Source: Diphasiastrum complanatum (lineage: Eukaryota; Streptophyta; Lycopodiopsida; Lycopodiales; Lycopodiaceae). From it: a stretch of DNA of 64,000 nucleotides. A program made the position numbers and the translations under genes. Location: positions 29,415,410 through 29,479,409 of the forward strand of contig CM055107.1 in assembly GCA_029204225.1 (NCBI GenBank), written 5' to 3'. Below the pieces are notes generated by a model. The model saw only the letters and a list, made by a program, of their open reading frames with translations. It did no database searches and was not told where the DNA came from. This document shows positions 36,142 to 47,965 of this stretch, one piece after another (the stretch's first letter is position 1; every line of letters starts with the position of its first letter).

Positions 36142-37830
36142 CTACTATAGTCCACTCTTCTCCTTCAAAAGCTAATTCTCCTCCAACCCAATCACCTCCA
36201 CCTTAATCTTCTCCAAAATCCCAATTACCTCCAACTTCAATTTCTCAAAATCCTTCTCCATCATTTCAATATTTCCTTCCGTGTAATCCTATGCCTTACC
36301 CCAACTATGGATGCCCCTTCCCTGACATTGGATTTTAAGAGCAATTACCACTAGTGGCCCAAAAGATGGTATGGTTGGTCAATGAGCTGCAATACAAAAG
36401 TTTTAGCACATTGTCAGGACATCAGGCACTAAGGCAGCAGGTACAAGATGGAGCCCTTTCACAACTTCAATAGGATAAGGCAAAGGTGGTGGCTGATCTC
36501 GATCAACAACAGTTTCGAATCCAGACTCTAAATGCACAAATCCGGCAGTAGTAGCAAATGATTAGCCACCTCCAAAACCAGATCTAGCTAAAAGATCAAA
36601 CCATCTTCAACCTGCAAAATACCATGACAAACCTTATGACGGAGTGCGGCGACGCGTTGGCAGCAGCAACAGCCGCACATTTCGCTATGAAGGACCAGTT
36701 GAAACAGGTCAAATTCATAGATTTCACACCTCCAACTATTTCCAAGGGAGCTTACATACTAGCAATTGGCGCAAAAGCTAAAGGCCACGACACAACAAAA
36801 TACAACAATCTTATATTGCTTCCGTCAAGGCCCTCAACAATAATATTGCCACCTTGGAAGAGAAATTACAAGCAGCTACACAATTAGTGTCTTTTTTCCA
36901 TGCGGAACACGCCCAATTTTACCAATCAAGGCCTCACTACGATGGATCAGATGGTGGTGATGGGGTAGGTTTCCGATGAGCCTCTGTCAAGAGATCGGGG
37001 GTCGTCACTTCAAGGCCAAACTTGACACCACTAACTTTCCTTTCATCCAACTCCAATTTTCTCCTGACACCCATGCATTGCTGAAACCAATCCCTCACCA
37101 TCTCTCTCCCCTCAACCTGATCCACAACATGAACATACCTTGGCAACTAAAGCACCTTCAATAAGGCATAGGATCACTCCAAATGCACCTAGCAAGGATC
37201 TGTTGGTGTCTCAAGAGTTTGCCAAGAAATTTCAACCCAAGGAGCAAGGCGGATACATTTCTACAAAGCAAAAGCTCCATGGCATGGTATCTCGATGCAC
37301 CAGTCTATATGCGCATCAATCCCTATTATTATCGAATAGGTCGTCGGAGAGACATTTTTTGACACAAAGGTTAAAAAAAAAGATTTATTGGCCCAAGCTA
37401 ACAAGTGTAAATACTGGCAACCCGGCCAATGACATGATCACAAATTGGTGTGTCTTCTATCAACAACACCATGGAAATTTCCGATCGTGACGTGCGATAT
37501 TATATTTTGCAGATAATTGCGGTCTGCTGGCATTTTGGGCTGAATTGCAAAGCTATTGGGATCTGGGACTATCATCCATTGCCATCGATATCAATCAGCC
37601 CTTAAAAACTAAAGCTGACCACCTGTATGATCTCGTTACATCAAAGATATTTTGTAGCAGAGATTTCATATTTATTGAGGATCAATTGATTGACCTAAAA
37701 GGGAAGAGTAAAGTTCCAAATGAACTATCAACTACTCTTGCTATCGACATGACAATTCGAGTCTCAGGTTCAAATATGTCGACAAACGAACGACTTATCG
37801 TGAATCCGAAGAAGATGTTGTGACTTAGGA
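36142..37830 (+). pseudogene. unrecognised gag-like frame, several stops
   Basis: A plus-strand reading can be followed for about 1.7 kb with stops and shifts. It has a Pro/Ser-rich N-terminus (36150-36340), a Gln-rich probable coiled coil (about 36400-36640), AAATAAHFAMKDQLKQVKFI and KGAYILAIGAKAKGHD, then blocks around MVSRCTSLYAHQSLLL, KKKIYWPKLTSVNTG and FADNCGLLAFWAELQSYWDL. The last block (37545-37823) is open. I do not recognise the family. Its place beside truncated retroelements suggests the gag-like protein of a retroelement, but no zinc knuckle or protease was seen. Confidence 0.4.
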
Positions 37831-37854
37831 ACAAAAAAACCAAGGATGTGGTTA

Positions 37855-38231
37855 TCAACCTACACTAACTCCAAGAATATTGACAAGAGTGTGCACAAAA
37901 CCTATACGGTACATTGAAGAGTCTGCTTGTTATCTAATTCAATAACATACTACTATCGATGAAGCACTCAGCCAAAATCTCTGCAGAGAAGTGATGGATA
38001 GAGATTATACCTCTCTAATCAAGAACCAGACATGATCCATTGTTGAATTTCTACAAGTAGAAGTAGTGAGGGAGTAAGTCATGGCAAAGTAGGTGGATCT
38101 TCAACATGTTTCTTGAAGGAAATGTGTAGTTGATATCTTCACCAAAGCATTGGAAAAAGACTTGTTTATGAAGCATAGGATTTCACTTGGAGTATTCTCA
38201 AAGTCTATGCTAAAACTAGTTGAAGAGAGAG
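37855..38231 (+). pseudogene. copia remnant with polymerase deleted
   Basis: The start of the RT region (ACYLIQ, DEALSQNLCREVMDRDYTSL, KNQT) is joined to the very end of RNase H (VDIFTKALEKDLFMKHRISL, LKLVEERV). The catalytic RT and RNase H are gone. A purine-rich GAAGAGAGAG precedes the LTR. Confidence 0.75.
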
Positions 38232-38972
<741 letters not shown>

Positions 38973-39244
38973 ACCTTTAAGAGAATCAGAGAATCTGTAA
39001 GTGCTCATATTGACAAATGTATTCGAGACTTAATTACCTTCCTCTTACTAAGGAAATTTGCTTATCCCACATTTTGAGAAAAGGCAGTGCAGCTCAGACA
39101 GACGATTATATAAAATTTGTTAATGATTCATCATTTCATAAATTCAGATTGAAGTCCTTGGGTCACCAAAGAGTAGGGTTATACTCCGAGTTAACTATAA
39201 ATGATCGAGGTGATGCTAGAGAATGGACGTCTTTTTGGTTCTAC
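38973..39244. other. spacer between two LTR copies
   Basis: Not similar to either LTR end. An open frame at 39017-39292 has no known domain. Confidence 0.4.
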
Positions 39245-39534
39245 TACTCATTGGTGCACTATCTTGGTGTTATCTTGCAATATTGTGTGTAGAATGTTCA
39301 TTTATTGCTATTTTCGATTCCAAACGTGTGAAATACAGTAGGGTACTGTAATTGTACAAAAACAAACATATTTTATGTTTTTTTTCATGTTTGATCAGCA
39401 TCTCTTAGAGTTTGCATCTCATTTTGTATGTAGATGCTGATTTTTCTACATTGGCAGGAGTGTTGATTTGCTCCTTATTGTAACCAAAGATCAGGGACAT
39501 GGATTGGATCTTGAATAATCTGAAATCCTTCACA
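39245..39534 (+). mobile_element. copia LTR B, 5'-truncated
   Basis: Diverged copy of the 3' part of LTR A (shared CATTGGTGCACTAT and GATGCTGATTTTTCTA). Ends CCTTCACA right before a primer site. Confidence 0.65.
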
Positions 39535-39546
39535 TGGTATCAGAGC
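39535..39546 (+). promoter_or_regulatory. copia primer-binding site
   Basis: TGGTATCAGAGC immediately after LTR B; starts the element whose gag lies at 40136 and beyond. Confidence 0.9.
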
Positions 39547-40391
39547 TCTTGTGTTTCAGATTATGAAAGGATCAGCCATCTTTAGCAAGGATTTGGAGTA
39601 GTTACCAATGCTAGAGCATGTAGACTGATTTCTACTCAAAAATCAGCATTTTTGCATGTGTAGAATTGATCTTTTGTAGGTCAAAACTCAATATAGGGTT
39701 ATATACTTGATCAATTCCAATTTCACACTTGGTTTACTGGAATTAGATGACTTTTGGTGCATTAGAGAGGTCTCATTGGAGGCTACAAGAAGATATATCA
39801 AGTTTCTAGAAATTGCATGTAGAATTTGAGATATTCAATTTTTTGTGATTTTGTCAACACCCTAATTTTGATTGAATCTCTAGTTTGTGAGGTTACTGAA
39901 CTTCATTTGAGTTTGTTTCAATCTTTAGAAGTGGCAAGAATCATTAAATTGAGGATAGATCATACGTTGATCAGGATTTCACTATTCTATGTGTTGATTT
40001 TCTAGTTAGAAGTGCTAGAAGAGATTTGAGAGGTTCCATATATTTGTGATTTCTTCTTGAGTTCATTTGTTGACATTCAAGAGAGTTCTTTGTGCATTGG
40101 AGCAGGTTGAAAGAAGAAGATCAGGTTACTTCAACATGGCTACAAGTGGAGGCTTTATGTTGGAGAGCAATGATAGGCTTACCTCAATCAACTATTCTAC
40201 TTGGAAGGTGAGGATGGAGTCCTTATTGGAGATGAATGAGTTGATGGAGATTGTTGCAGGTGTGGAGGATAGGCCTCAAGCACCTCAAGATCAAGTGAGG
40301 TATGACAAGAGAGCAAAGAAATCTCTACTTAGTTGGTAAGTGCACATCTTCAAGTGAAGCATGAAATGCATTGAATAAAGTGTATACATTA

Positions 40392-41959
40392 GGGCCTTTT
40401 TTGAACTCAAAAAGGGCCTCTTCACTAATCTGAATTAGTGTTAATGACGACACGTGTACCAATAAAAGTGTGACAATTGAGCAGGAATGGTCCATATGAC
40501 ATGGCAGATTCAATGGTGTAGATTAAATCAAGTGTGGGCCCACAAAGTACACCTCTAGCATTAACCCTACATTAACCCTATATGGATACACTTGAAAGTA
40601 CCTAGTAACCAACAATAGCTACACACAGTACCTAGTAGCCAACAATAGGACAACAGCTAGTGCTCTAGGTGAGACATAGACTTGCAAGCATCATTTAATG
40701 CCCAAGTACATTTCAAATTTGAAACTTGCTTATGAATTTTAATCAACCCACTTTTGTGTCCCCCTTCACATTCAAACTAAGACTACCTCACTTTCATTAG
40801 CCTTTCACATAACAAATAATTTATTGTTTTCAGATGGATATCATTTTTTTCAAAATTGACCTTTGGAATACATTTTCATTTCGCCATGGATTTAGTCTGT
40901 TTGACCTCAGAACCTCAAAAAAAGTGTTTAGAAGTCAAATTGTTTTTATTAGTTTACAAACAGAAATATATTCCGGAGGCCAGTTTTTCGTTTTTTTGGC
41001 CCGAAGTCGCGATTTTTGGCCGTTTCGCTCCATCAAAAGGCCAAAAATTGCGTTTCAGAAAAAAAAAATTTGTTTTCAAAATCACGCTAAGGTGCGATTT
41101 TGGGCCGTTTGAAAAAAATTTGACGTGATTTTGAAAAAAAAAAATTCTGAAACGCAATTTTTGGCCTTTTGATGGAGCGAAACGGCCAGAAATCGCGATT
41201 TTGGGCCAAAAAAATGAAAAATTGGCCTCCGGGGGATACATTTTCATTTCGCCATGGATTTAGTCTGTTTGACCTCAGAACCTCAAAAAAGGTGTTTATA
41301 AGTCAATCTGCTTTTATTAGTTTGCAAACAAAAATATATTCCGGAGGCCAGTTTTTTGTTTCTTTGGCCCGAAATCGCGATTTTTGGCCGTTTATATTCA
41401 TCAGAAGGCCAAAAATTGCGTTTTGGACCAATTTTTTTTTTTTTTTTTCAAAATCACGCTAAGGCGCGATTTTGGGCCATTTGACCAAGTCAAATGGCCC
41501 AAAATCGCGCCTTAGCGTGATTTTGAAAAAAAAAAAAAAAATTGGTCCAAAACGCAATTTTTGGCCTTCTGATGAATCGAAACGGCCAAAAATCGCGATT
41601 TCGGGCCAAAAAAACGAAAAACTGGCCTCCGGAATATATTTCTGTTTGCAAACTAATAAAAGCAAATTGACTTATAAACACCTTTTTTGAAGTTCTGAGG
41701 TCAAACAAACTAAATCCATGGCGAAATGAAAATGTATCCTGAAGGCCAATTTTGAAAAAAATAATATCTAGTCTTGCCTTACAAAGTACCTACCAAAGTC
41801 TATGGATGATGGGACCTATATTTAGCCCTTAACTCTTGCTCACCCTATGTGGTAACCCAAGGTAAAAGAGCCACGTAGGATTGATTAACACTAAACTAAT
41901 TATGATTAACACACCTGTTTAGGCAAGGAAGAGGCCCTTTTTGAGTCCAAAAAGGGCAC
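40392..41959. mobile_element. foldback DNA transposon, about 1.57 kb, non-autonomous
   Basis: Inserted in the copia gag. The left end begins GGGCCTTTTTTGAACTC and the reverse complement of the right end begins GTGCCCTTTTTGGACTC; both continue into AAAAAGGGCCTCTTC. Flanks are CATTA (left) and CACTA (right), so the target duplication is TA or a decayed 5-mer. It codes for nothing recognisable. Its centre is four alternately inverted copies of one sequence. Confidence 0.85.
40833..41771. repeat. nested inverted repeat, four arms
   Basis: Arms alternate: plus 40833-41101, minus about 41117-41238 (partial), plus 41239-41485, minus 41489-41771. The last two face each other across a 3-bp centre at 41486-41488 and pair over roughly 245 bp; the outermost arms pair as well. 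Shared words include TTCATTTCGCCATGG, ATATTCCGGAGGCCAG and GGCCAAAAATTGCG. Confidence 0.95.
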
Positions 41960-42159
41960 TAATGAAAGTCAGTCCAAATCTAATGTTCTAACCCTAAGAA
42001 GTCAAATCTTCCAAAGTAGCCAAAAGAAAGGGGAAAGTGCTCACACATTTAAGAGTCAAAGACTTGAATGATGATCTTGCATGCATTAATGAAAGCATTA
42101 AGGATAAAGAACTTGTTTAGTTATGCTTAATAATTTGTTGGATGATCATGCTAAGCTTG

Positions 42160-42421
42160 TGTCAAAAATTAGATATGCAACATCAAGCATTTACCATAAG
42201 CAATCACCACAAGAAGGCGAAAGGTGAACACGCACTGTCACTCTATCACTCTACCTCATACAGAATGTAAAATGTACAAATAAACCCTGAACCCTGATAG
42301 AGAGAGAAAACCTACGAGTGGACTAATAGACTAGCCTACGGCTATTGACAGCTGGTCACAACTGTCAACATTAACGTGCATCGTAAACAATAACAATGAA
42401 GTTTATCATTGATTTCTAACA
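42160..42421 (-). repeat. 3' LTR of the minus-strand copia element (262 bp)
   Basis: On minus it starts TGTTAGAAATCAATG and ends in TTGACA. It keeps a central stretch that the other LTR lacks. Confidence 0.9.
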
Positions 42422-42432
42422 CTCTCCCTCAA
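42422..42432 (-). promoter_or_regulatory. polypurine tract
   Basis: The minus strand reads TTGAGGGAGAG directly before the LTR start. Confidence 0.75.
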
Positions 42433-42492
42433 TGATAAAATTACATTTTTCTATCCCTAATAGAGTACAAAACCTCTCAAATTTACATCTAT

Positions 42493-42740
42493 CTAATGAC
42501 TTAGTAATTTCATTTGATCTTCAGATTTACAAAAAGCAAGATCAATGGCTCCATCAAGATTTTTCTCTCGAACAAAATGGTAGTTTATATTGATGTGCTT
42601 GGTTTGAGCATGTAAAATTGGATTTTTGGCAAGGTGAATGCAACTTTGATTATCACAAGATATAGTAGTCACATCCACTTGTGGTTGACCTAAATCCACA
42701 AGCAATCTTCGTAACCATACAGCTTCTTGCCTTTGAGTAC
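42493..42740 (-). pseudogene. copia RNase H C-terminal part
   Basis: Minus-strand frame: QRQEAVWLRRLLVDLGQPQV, SCDNQSCIHLAKNP, HININYHFVREK, a normal copia RNase H end. Its upstream neighbour is inverted. Confidence 0.9.
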
Positions 42741-43198
42741 ACCTATGGATGTCAACATAAAGCTTACTGCATATGATGAATCTGAGAAAGTGGATGCTTA
42801 TTTGTATAGACAGCTGGTTGGTAGTTTGATTTATTTGACACACACACGACCTGATATTTCTTATGTTGTTGGTGTTGTTAGTCAATTTATGCAAGATCCT
42901 AGTCAAGCACACTGGAAGTCTGCTAAACGTATTCTCAGATACATTCGAGGGACATTGAATTTTGGGTTGAAGTATGATCAGCCTGAAGCGCCAATGTTGG
43001 TAGGTTACATAGATGCCAATTGGGTAGGTAATATTGATGACAGAAGATCTACCAGTGGTCATACATTCAGTTATGATATAGCTTCAATTTCATGGAGCAG
43101 CAAAAAGCAACCTACAGTAGCCTTATCATCGACGAAAGCTGAATATCGAGCACTCAGCAATGCTACAATCTTGCATATTGAACTTATAAAGCAAATCT
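42731..43198 (+). pseudogene. inverted RT-RNase H segment
   Basis: Plus-strand frame in an otherwise minus-strand element: PLSTPMDVNIKLT, LVGSLIYLTHTRPDISYVVG, WKSAKRILRYIRGTLNFGLK, DDRRSTSGHTF, SSTKAEYRALSNAT. This is exactly the part missing between the minus-strand pieces ending QSKYA (43198) and starting QRQEAVWL (42735). The segment was flipped in place. The word CTTTGAGTAC at the left junction can be read into both pieces. Confidence 0.9.
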
Positions 43199-43926
43199 CA
43201 TGCATATTTGCTTTGTGTGAGAAAGACCATGTCTTTCTTTTGCCATACTTCAATGCCAAGACAATAGTGCATCAATCCTAGATCACTCATGTGAAAAGCT
43301 TTGGAAAGATCTGATTTTATTTCATCAATTAAGCTCTCATTACTTCCTGTAATAATCAAATCATCCACGTACAACACAATGAACACTATATCTGAATCTT
43401 GCCTTAGAATGTAAAGATTAGGATCATCATCACGCTTGTCTCAATCCATAAATGGCTTTGTTGAGCTTACAAACGGAAATCCCTGGCTCAACAAATCCTT
43501 GAGGTTGTTCTAAGAACACCTCTTCATCCAGCATTCCATTAAGAAAAGCATATTAACCTACATTTGCTAGATCTTCCAACCATAGAAAGCAGAAATAGCA
43601 ATGATAGAACATATAGCTACCATCTTAGCTATGGTTGCAAAGGTTTCTTCAAAATCAATACCTTACTATTGCTCAAATCCTCTTGCAACCAGCTGTGCTT
43701 TATACTTGTTGATTTGCCCATCAGCTCCATATTTGATCTTGTATATCCATTTGCAAGTGATAGGCATCTTACCATCAGGTAGCTCAACCAAGTTCCACAT
43801 CCTATTTTGTGATATATCTTCCATTTTTGTTTCCATAGCTTCATGCAACTCCTTGTGCTCCTTTGCTTTATCAAAAGTTTTTGGTTCTTGAGCCTTGAGC
43901 ATAGAACCCATTAGGGCTAGATTCAT
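43198..43926 (-). pseudogene. copia reverse transcriptase
   Basis: Right to left: MWNLVELPDGKMPITCKWIY, YKAQLVARGFEQ (43670-43926), a degenerate middle, then FIVLYVDDLIITGSNE with the catalytic YVDD and HYCLGIEVWQ (43198-43386). Frameshifts around 43400-43640. Confidence 0.9.
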
Positions 43927-44284
43927 CTCTAATCTTGCAGGAGGTTTTCGATTTCTACTTGATCTTTTAAGCTCTCCCTGCTCACTTCTCCCTTATTAGC
44001 ATCACTTGTTACTGACAAGTACCACTTAGGCACTCTCTTAGGAATCTCATTATTGACCTTGTCTTTTCCATTGGCTATTCCATATCGACACTAACTTCTT
44101 TCTTCCTTGCACTTTAGCTTTATCATCAAAGGGGTCAATTTTATTTGGTCATTCATCTCATCAAAAGTAGCATCTCTGGAAATCACGATCTTTTGTGCAT
44201 CTGTGTTATACATACTGTATGCCTTGGCTCTTTCATCATATCAGAGAAGAAAATACACTTAACAGCTTTTGCATCCAACTTCTT

Positions 44285-45065
44285 TCATTTTTCATCAGGT
44301 ACATGAGTGTAAGCATCACAACCAAATATTCGTAAATGAGAAACATTAGGTTTCTTTCCAGTAAAAGCTTTGTAAGGTGTCTTACCCTCCACGAACTTCG
44401 TAGGACACCGATTCAAGATATGAGTAGCTGTGTTGCATGCTTCTGCCCAAAAATTATCTGACAAACACTTGCTCTTAAGCATTGCCCTAGCCATCTCCAC
44501 AATGGATCTATTTTTCCGTTCTGCAACTTCGTTCTGTTGTGGTGAATAGGGTGTAGTGGTTTGTCTCTTAATCCCCTGATCCTTGCAGAAATTTATAAAC
44601 CCTGTTCCACCGCCACCACCTGATCTGATGGTATTAATATAACAACCTGTTTGTTTTTCAAATAGAGCCTTGAACTCTCTAAACTTGGCAAAAGCATCAG
44701 ATTTCTTGCTTATGAAATAAATCCAGATATGTCTACTATAGTCTTCAATGAATGTGATGAAATAGTAACAACCACTAATGGACCTAGTTTGTATTGGTCC
44801 ACACAGATCACTATGAACAAGATCAAGAATGGCCCATTGGCTCTTCTTGTTCCATCTTTGGGAAATCTCTCTCTATGTTGTTTTCCCAAAATGCAACCCT
44901 CACGAATTTTCCTTCAAAAGAGATATCAGGCAATCCAACAACTAGATTACCTCTTTTAAGGATTTGCAAGCTTTGAGCACTGATATGACCAAACCTTTGA
45001 TGCCAAAGATCACTTCGACTATCAACAGTGCTTACCATAGCTTGAGTAAAAGATCTCGCATTCAA
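44285..45065 (-). pseudogene. copia GAG-pre-integrase and integrase
   Basis: LWHQRFGHISAQSLQILKRG is at 44823-45065. The core follows in other frames (DLCGPIQTRS; FIEDYSRHIWIY; TTPYSPQQNEVAERKNRSI with the catalytic Glu region; MARAMLKSKCLSDNFWAEAC). The final part is 44285-44500 (PTKFVEGKTPYKAFTGKKP; HLRIFGCDAYTHVP). Frameshifts, and a Gly run from GGTGGCGG repeats near 44610, break it. Confidence 0.9.
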
Positions 45066-46451
45066 TTTGTAGAGTCAAACCCGTTGACTCTAGCTCCTAT
45101 AGCAATCACTTTGTAGTGATTCTTGATGTCTTTGACAAGACATTTGTCACTGTCAAACTCAACCTTGAGTTGTTGATCAACCATCATCCCAACAGATAGT
45201 AGATTGTTAGCTAAGCCAGGTACATATTGCACATTGCTTATATGCTTTATCTTCCTATTGTCTAGCATCACTAGTACCACTCCAACTCCTTTAACAGATA
45301 GCAATTTGCCATCAACTTGTCCAACTTCATCACCATTGTCAGTTTTCTTGAGTTCTGAAAACCACTCTTTCCTTGAAGTCATGTGCTTGGATGCACCACT
45401 ATCAATGTACCAGGTATCCTTGGCTCTATCACTTGTCATTAATGTTGTAATGAACAATTTTGAACTCTCACCTATATCATCTTCATATTGATCATCATCG
45501 TATTGATGTTGATCACTATAATTGTTTTCATAATAATAGTCATCAAATTGATGTTGATCAGCATAATTTCCCGCTTGCCATTTGTCTTTTCTTTGTTCCA
45601 TCTCCTTCTGTTTCTTGAAGCATTCACGCTCCCAGTGACCAGATTTGTTGCAATACCTACAATTTCCAGGTTTATTTTGTCTTGAATAGCCGCATCCTTG
45701 ACCTCGGTCTTGATTCCAATTACTTCGATTCGGACTATCATTGACTTGCTCATGAAATTGTTGAAATGCTCCTCGTCTTGAGTTTCCTCCTCTCGATTGA
45801 TACTTTCCACGGCCAAATCTTCCACCTCGTCCTCTAACTGCAAGAGCTTGATCATAGCTCCTGTTACGATGATTCAAGTTCTCTTGACGTTGCTCTTCTT
45901 GCAAAAGCAATCCACCTAGTTCTTCATAGGTTGGAAGATTTTCTCTTGTGGCTATACTCGTCACAAACATCTGATGTGACTCACTCAGACTATTCAATGT
46001 CAATTGCATGATCTCACGGTCTTGTACTCGCTCTCCAACTGCTGCTAATTGATCACGGATCTCTTTGATCTTCAGTATGTGATTGGCAATAGTTGCACCA
46101 TCATCCATCCGCAATGTATGCAATTTTGTCTTTAGAGATAGTATTCGAGATGTATTTGTCATTTCAAACGATGCCTTCAATGTATCCCACGCTTCTTTTG
46201 GTCTTTCTGAATCTGAAATATAGGGAATAATTGCATCTCTAACTGATAAGTCGATGACATTTTAGGCTTTCTGTCTTCTCCTATCAAATGTCCGCTGATC
46301 TTCTTCAATCACTGGCCTTGTCTCTTCACCTGTCACAATCTCCCATAGCTCCTTTTCTATCAAAATGTTCTTCAGTTTGAATTTCCAAACTGCATAGTGC
46401 ACCTTCCAATTTACTTGACTCATTAAGGACACTCTCGCTTAGAGTTGCCAT
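45062..46451 (-). pseudogene. copia gag-protease, nearly intact
   Basis: The ATG at 46451 opens MATLSESVLNESSKLEG. After one frameshift and an in-frame TAA near 46262, an open block of about 370 codons follows: AWDTLKASFEM, TNTSRILSLKTKLHTLRMDD, the Arg/Gly-rich RGRGGRFGRGKYQSRGG, the zinc knuckle CRYCNKSGHWEREC, an acidic Tyr/Asp-rich stretch (repeats of DQHQ-D-D-Y), and the protease motif WYIDSGASKHMTSRKEWF. Confidence 0.92.
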
Positions 46452-47223
46452 TACTAGATAGATGAGTCTGGATCACAAAATTTATTCACACCATAGAACT
46501 ATAAATTTTTGGTTGTACACCTGATATTGGTACGATGCGTGGCTACATGACTGCTCAGAATTCTCTTTATCTGATATTGGTACGATGCGTGTCGATCCGA
46601 TATTGGTATGGATATGCTATATCTATATGATGCACGGATGTACGACTGCTCAAGATTTTTCCTACCACTAGCGCGTCAATCCAATATTGGTAAAAAAAAT
46701 ATTAAAAATAGAGGGAATATAAGAACTTTTAGAGGGAATATTCTAGATTTTCCACTTCGGCGTGGCGGCTACGCCGCCTCCTCTTTGCAAAGATTTCGAA
46801 ACGTGTGATCGTTCAAAAGACAGATCAGTATTGTGAAAAGTATGAAGCCTTCTAACTCTGAATGGTAGTACTAGACACTGTCTAGTGCGATTTGTGGTAC
46901 TCCAAACAGACAAATGACAGATTTCTTGGCAAACCTCTCACACAAATAGCACTTTCCACAACAACTAAGAAGTATTGTAAAATCTCCCCCACTCAACAGA
47001 TTTTCAATCTGTCTGATGCTGCCCTAGCCTTTCTGATGCCTCCGGGACTGTGCATTTTTTCGCCACTGATGATTAGGAGCTCCAACCCTACAAAATACAC
47101 CAAAGAAGAAATTCTTCCAGCCATTTTTGTCTCTCCAAGTTTTCACCTCCTGTGAAGGACTTTCTCACTTCATTGCGGAGCCTGTGACAAGCTGTATCCA
47201 CTGATCAGGCACGCATGACTATT

Positions 47224-47238
47224 GCTGCTTTGATACCA
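47224..47238 (-). promoter_or_regulatory. copia primer-binding site
   Basis: The minus strand reads TGGTATCAAAGCAGC next to the LTR end TTGACA. Confidence 0.9.
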
Positions 47239-47414
47239 TGTCAAGAATTAGATATGCAACATCAAGCATTCACCATAAGCAATCAGCACAAGAAGGCGGA
47301 GCCTACGACTATTGACAACTGGTCACAGCTGTCACAATTGATAGCTAGTCACAGCTGTCAACATTAATGTGCAACGTAAACAATAACAATGAAGTTTATC
47401 ATTGATTTCTAACA
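47239..47414 (-). repeat. 5' LTR of the minus-strand copia element (176 bp, deleted)
   Basis: Same ends as the 262-bp copy at 42160. It lacks an internal stretch after GAAGGCG and has a small duplication around CTAGTCACAGCTGTCA. Confidence 0.88.
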
Positions 47415-47965
47415 CCTTGTACAAAGCTTTGCCATTTAAAAGACATTGCCAAGTTTGAAAAATTTGTAAGAGGTCTTAGTGCCTAAAAAGCATGGGTTTC
47501 AAGCAAGAGGAGAAGGCACTTCTACTCAAGAATGAGAAGAGGCATTGTTCTCTATTGGGCAAATTCAAGGGCAAAGGCAAGAGAAGAAGGATAAATTTAA
47601 GCTTAAGTGTTCCTATTGTGGAATGAAAGGACACTTTGCTAGTGATTGTTTTAAGAAAAAGAGAGATCAAGGAGAGAAGGAAATCTCACTCTAGATGATG
47701 ATGATGATGAATAAAATGGTAGTGATTCTTTTGTGATGTCTTCAAGTTTGTTGGCAAGCAAAGGTGATATCGATCCATGGTGGATTGATAGTGGTGCCAA
47801 CTTCTCATATAACAAGTCATAAAGAGTATTTCTCTTCTTTGATGACTTACGAAGGTCAGAAGAAAGTCATCTACATGGCCAATGATGGTGAGTTTGCCAT
47901 TAAAGGCATTGGTACAATTCCTATTTCACTCTCTACAAATAGGAATGTCAACTTCACACTAGTAT

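Larger units (their letters stand above)
42160..47414 (-). mobile_element. full-length copia element, minus strand, rearranged
   Basis: A 5.26-kb element with LTRs at both ends, a primer site at its right end, gag, protease, integrase, RT and RNase H in copia order on minus, and a polypurine tract before the left LTR. Flanks GCTTG (42155-42159) and CCTTG (47415-47419) are a target duplication with one mismatch. It sits inside a plus-strand copia gag. The RNase H core is inverted. Confidence 0.93.
40136..47965 (+). pseudogene. copia gag-protease split by two nested insertions
   Basis: Three pieces of one gag run in order. 40136-40391 starts MATSGGFMLESNDRLTSINY and carries STWKVRMESLL. 41962-42159 reads NESQSKSNVLTLRSQIFQSS to LNNLLDDHAKLVS after a shift. 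47415-47700 has the CCHC knuckle CSYCGMKGHFASDC. Protease sequence follows near 47780 (DPWWIDSGAN) and is lost by about 47.96 kb. The gaps are filled by a foldback DNA element (40392-41959) and a minus-strand copia element (42160-47414). Frameshifts show that the host copy is dead. Confidence 0.9.

Noticed and set aside
40834-41708. Overlapping ORFs of 70-97 residues on both strands sharing FWPEVAIFGRF-like peptides
   Set aside because: They come from the four inverted arms of the foldback element and mirror each other on opposite strands.
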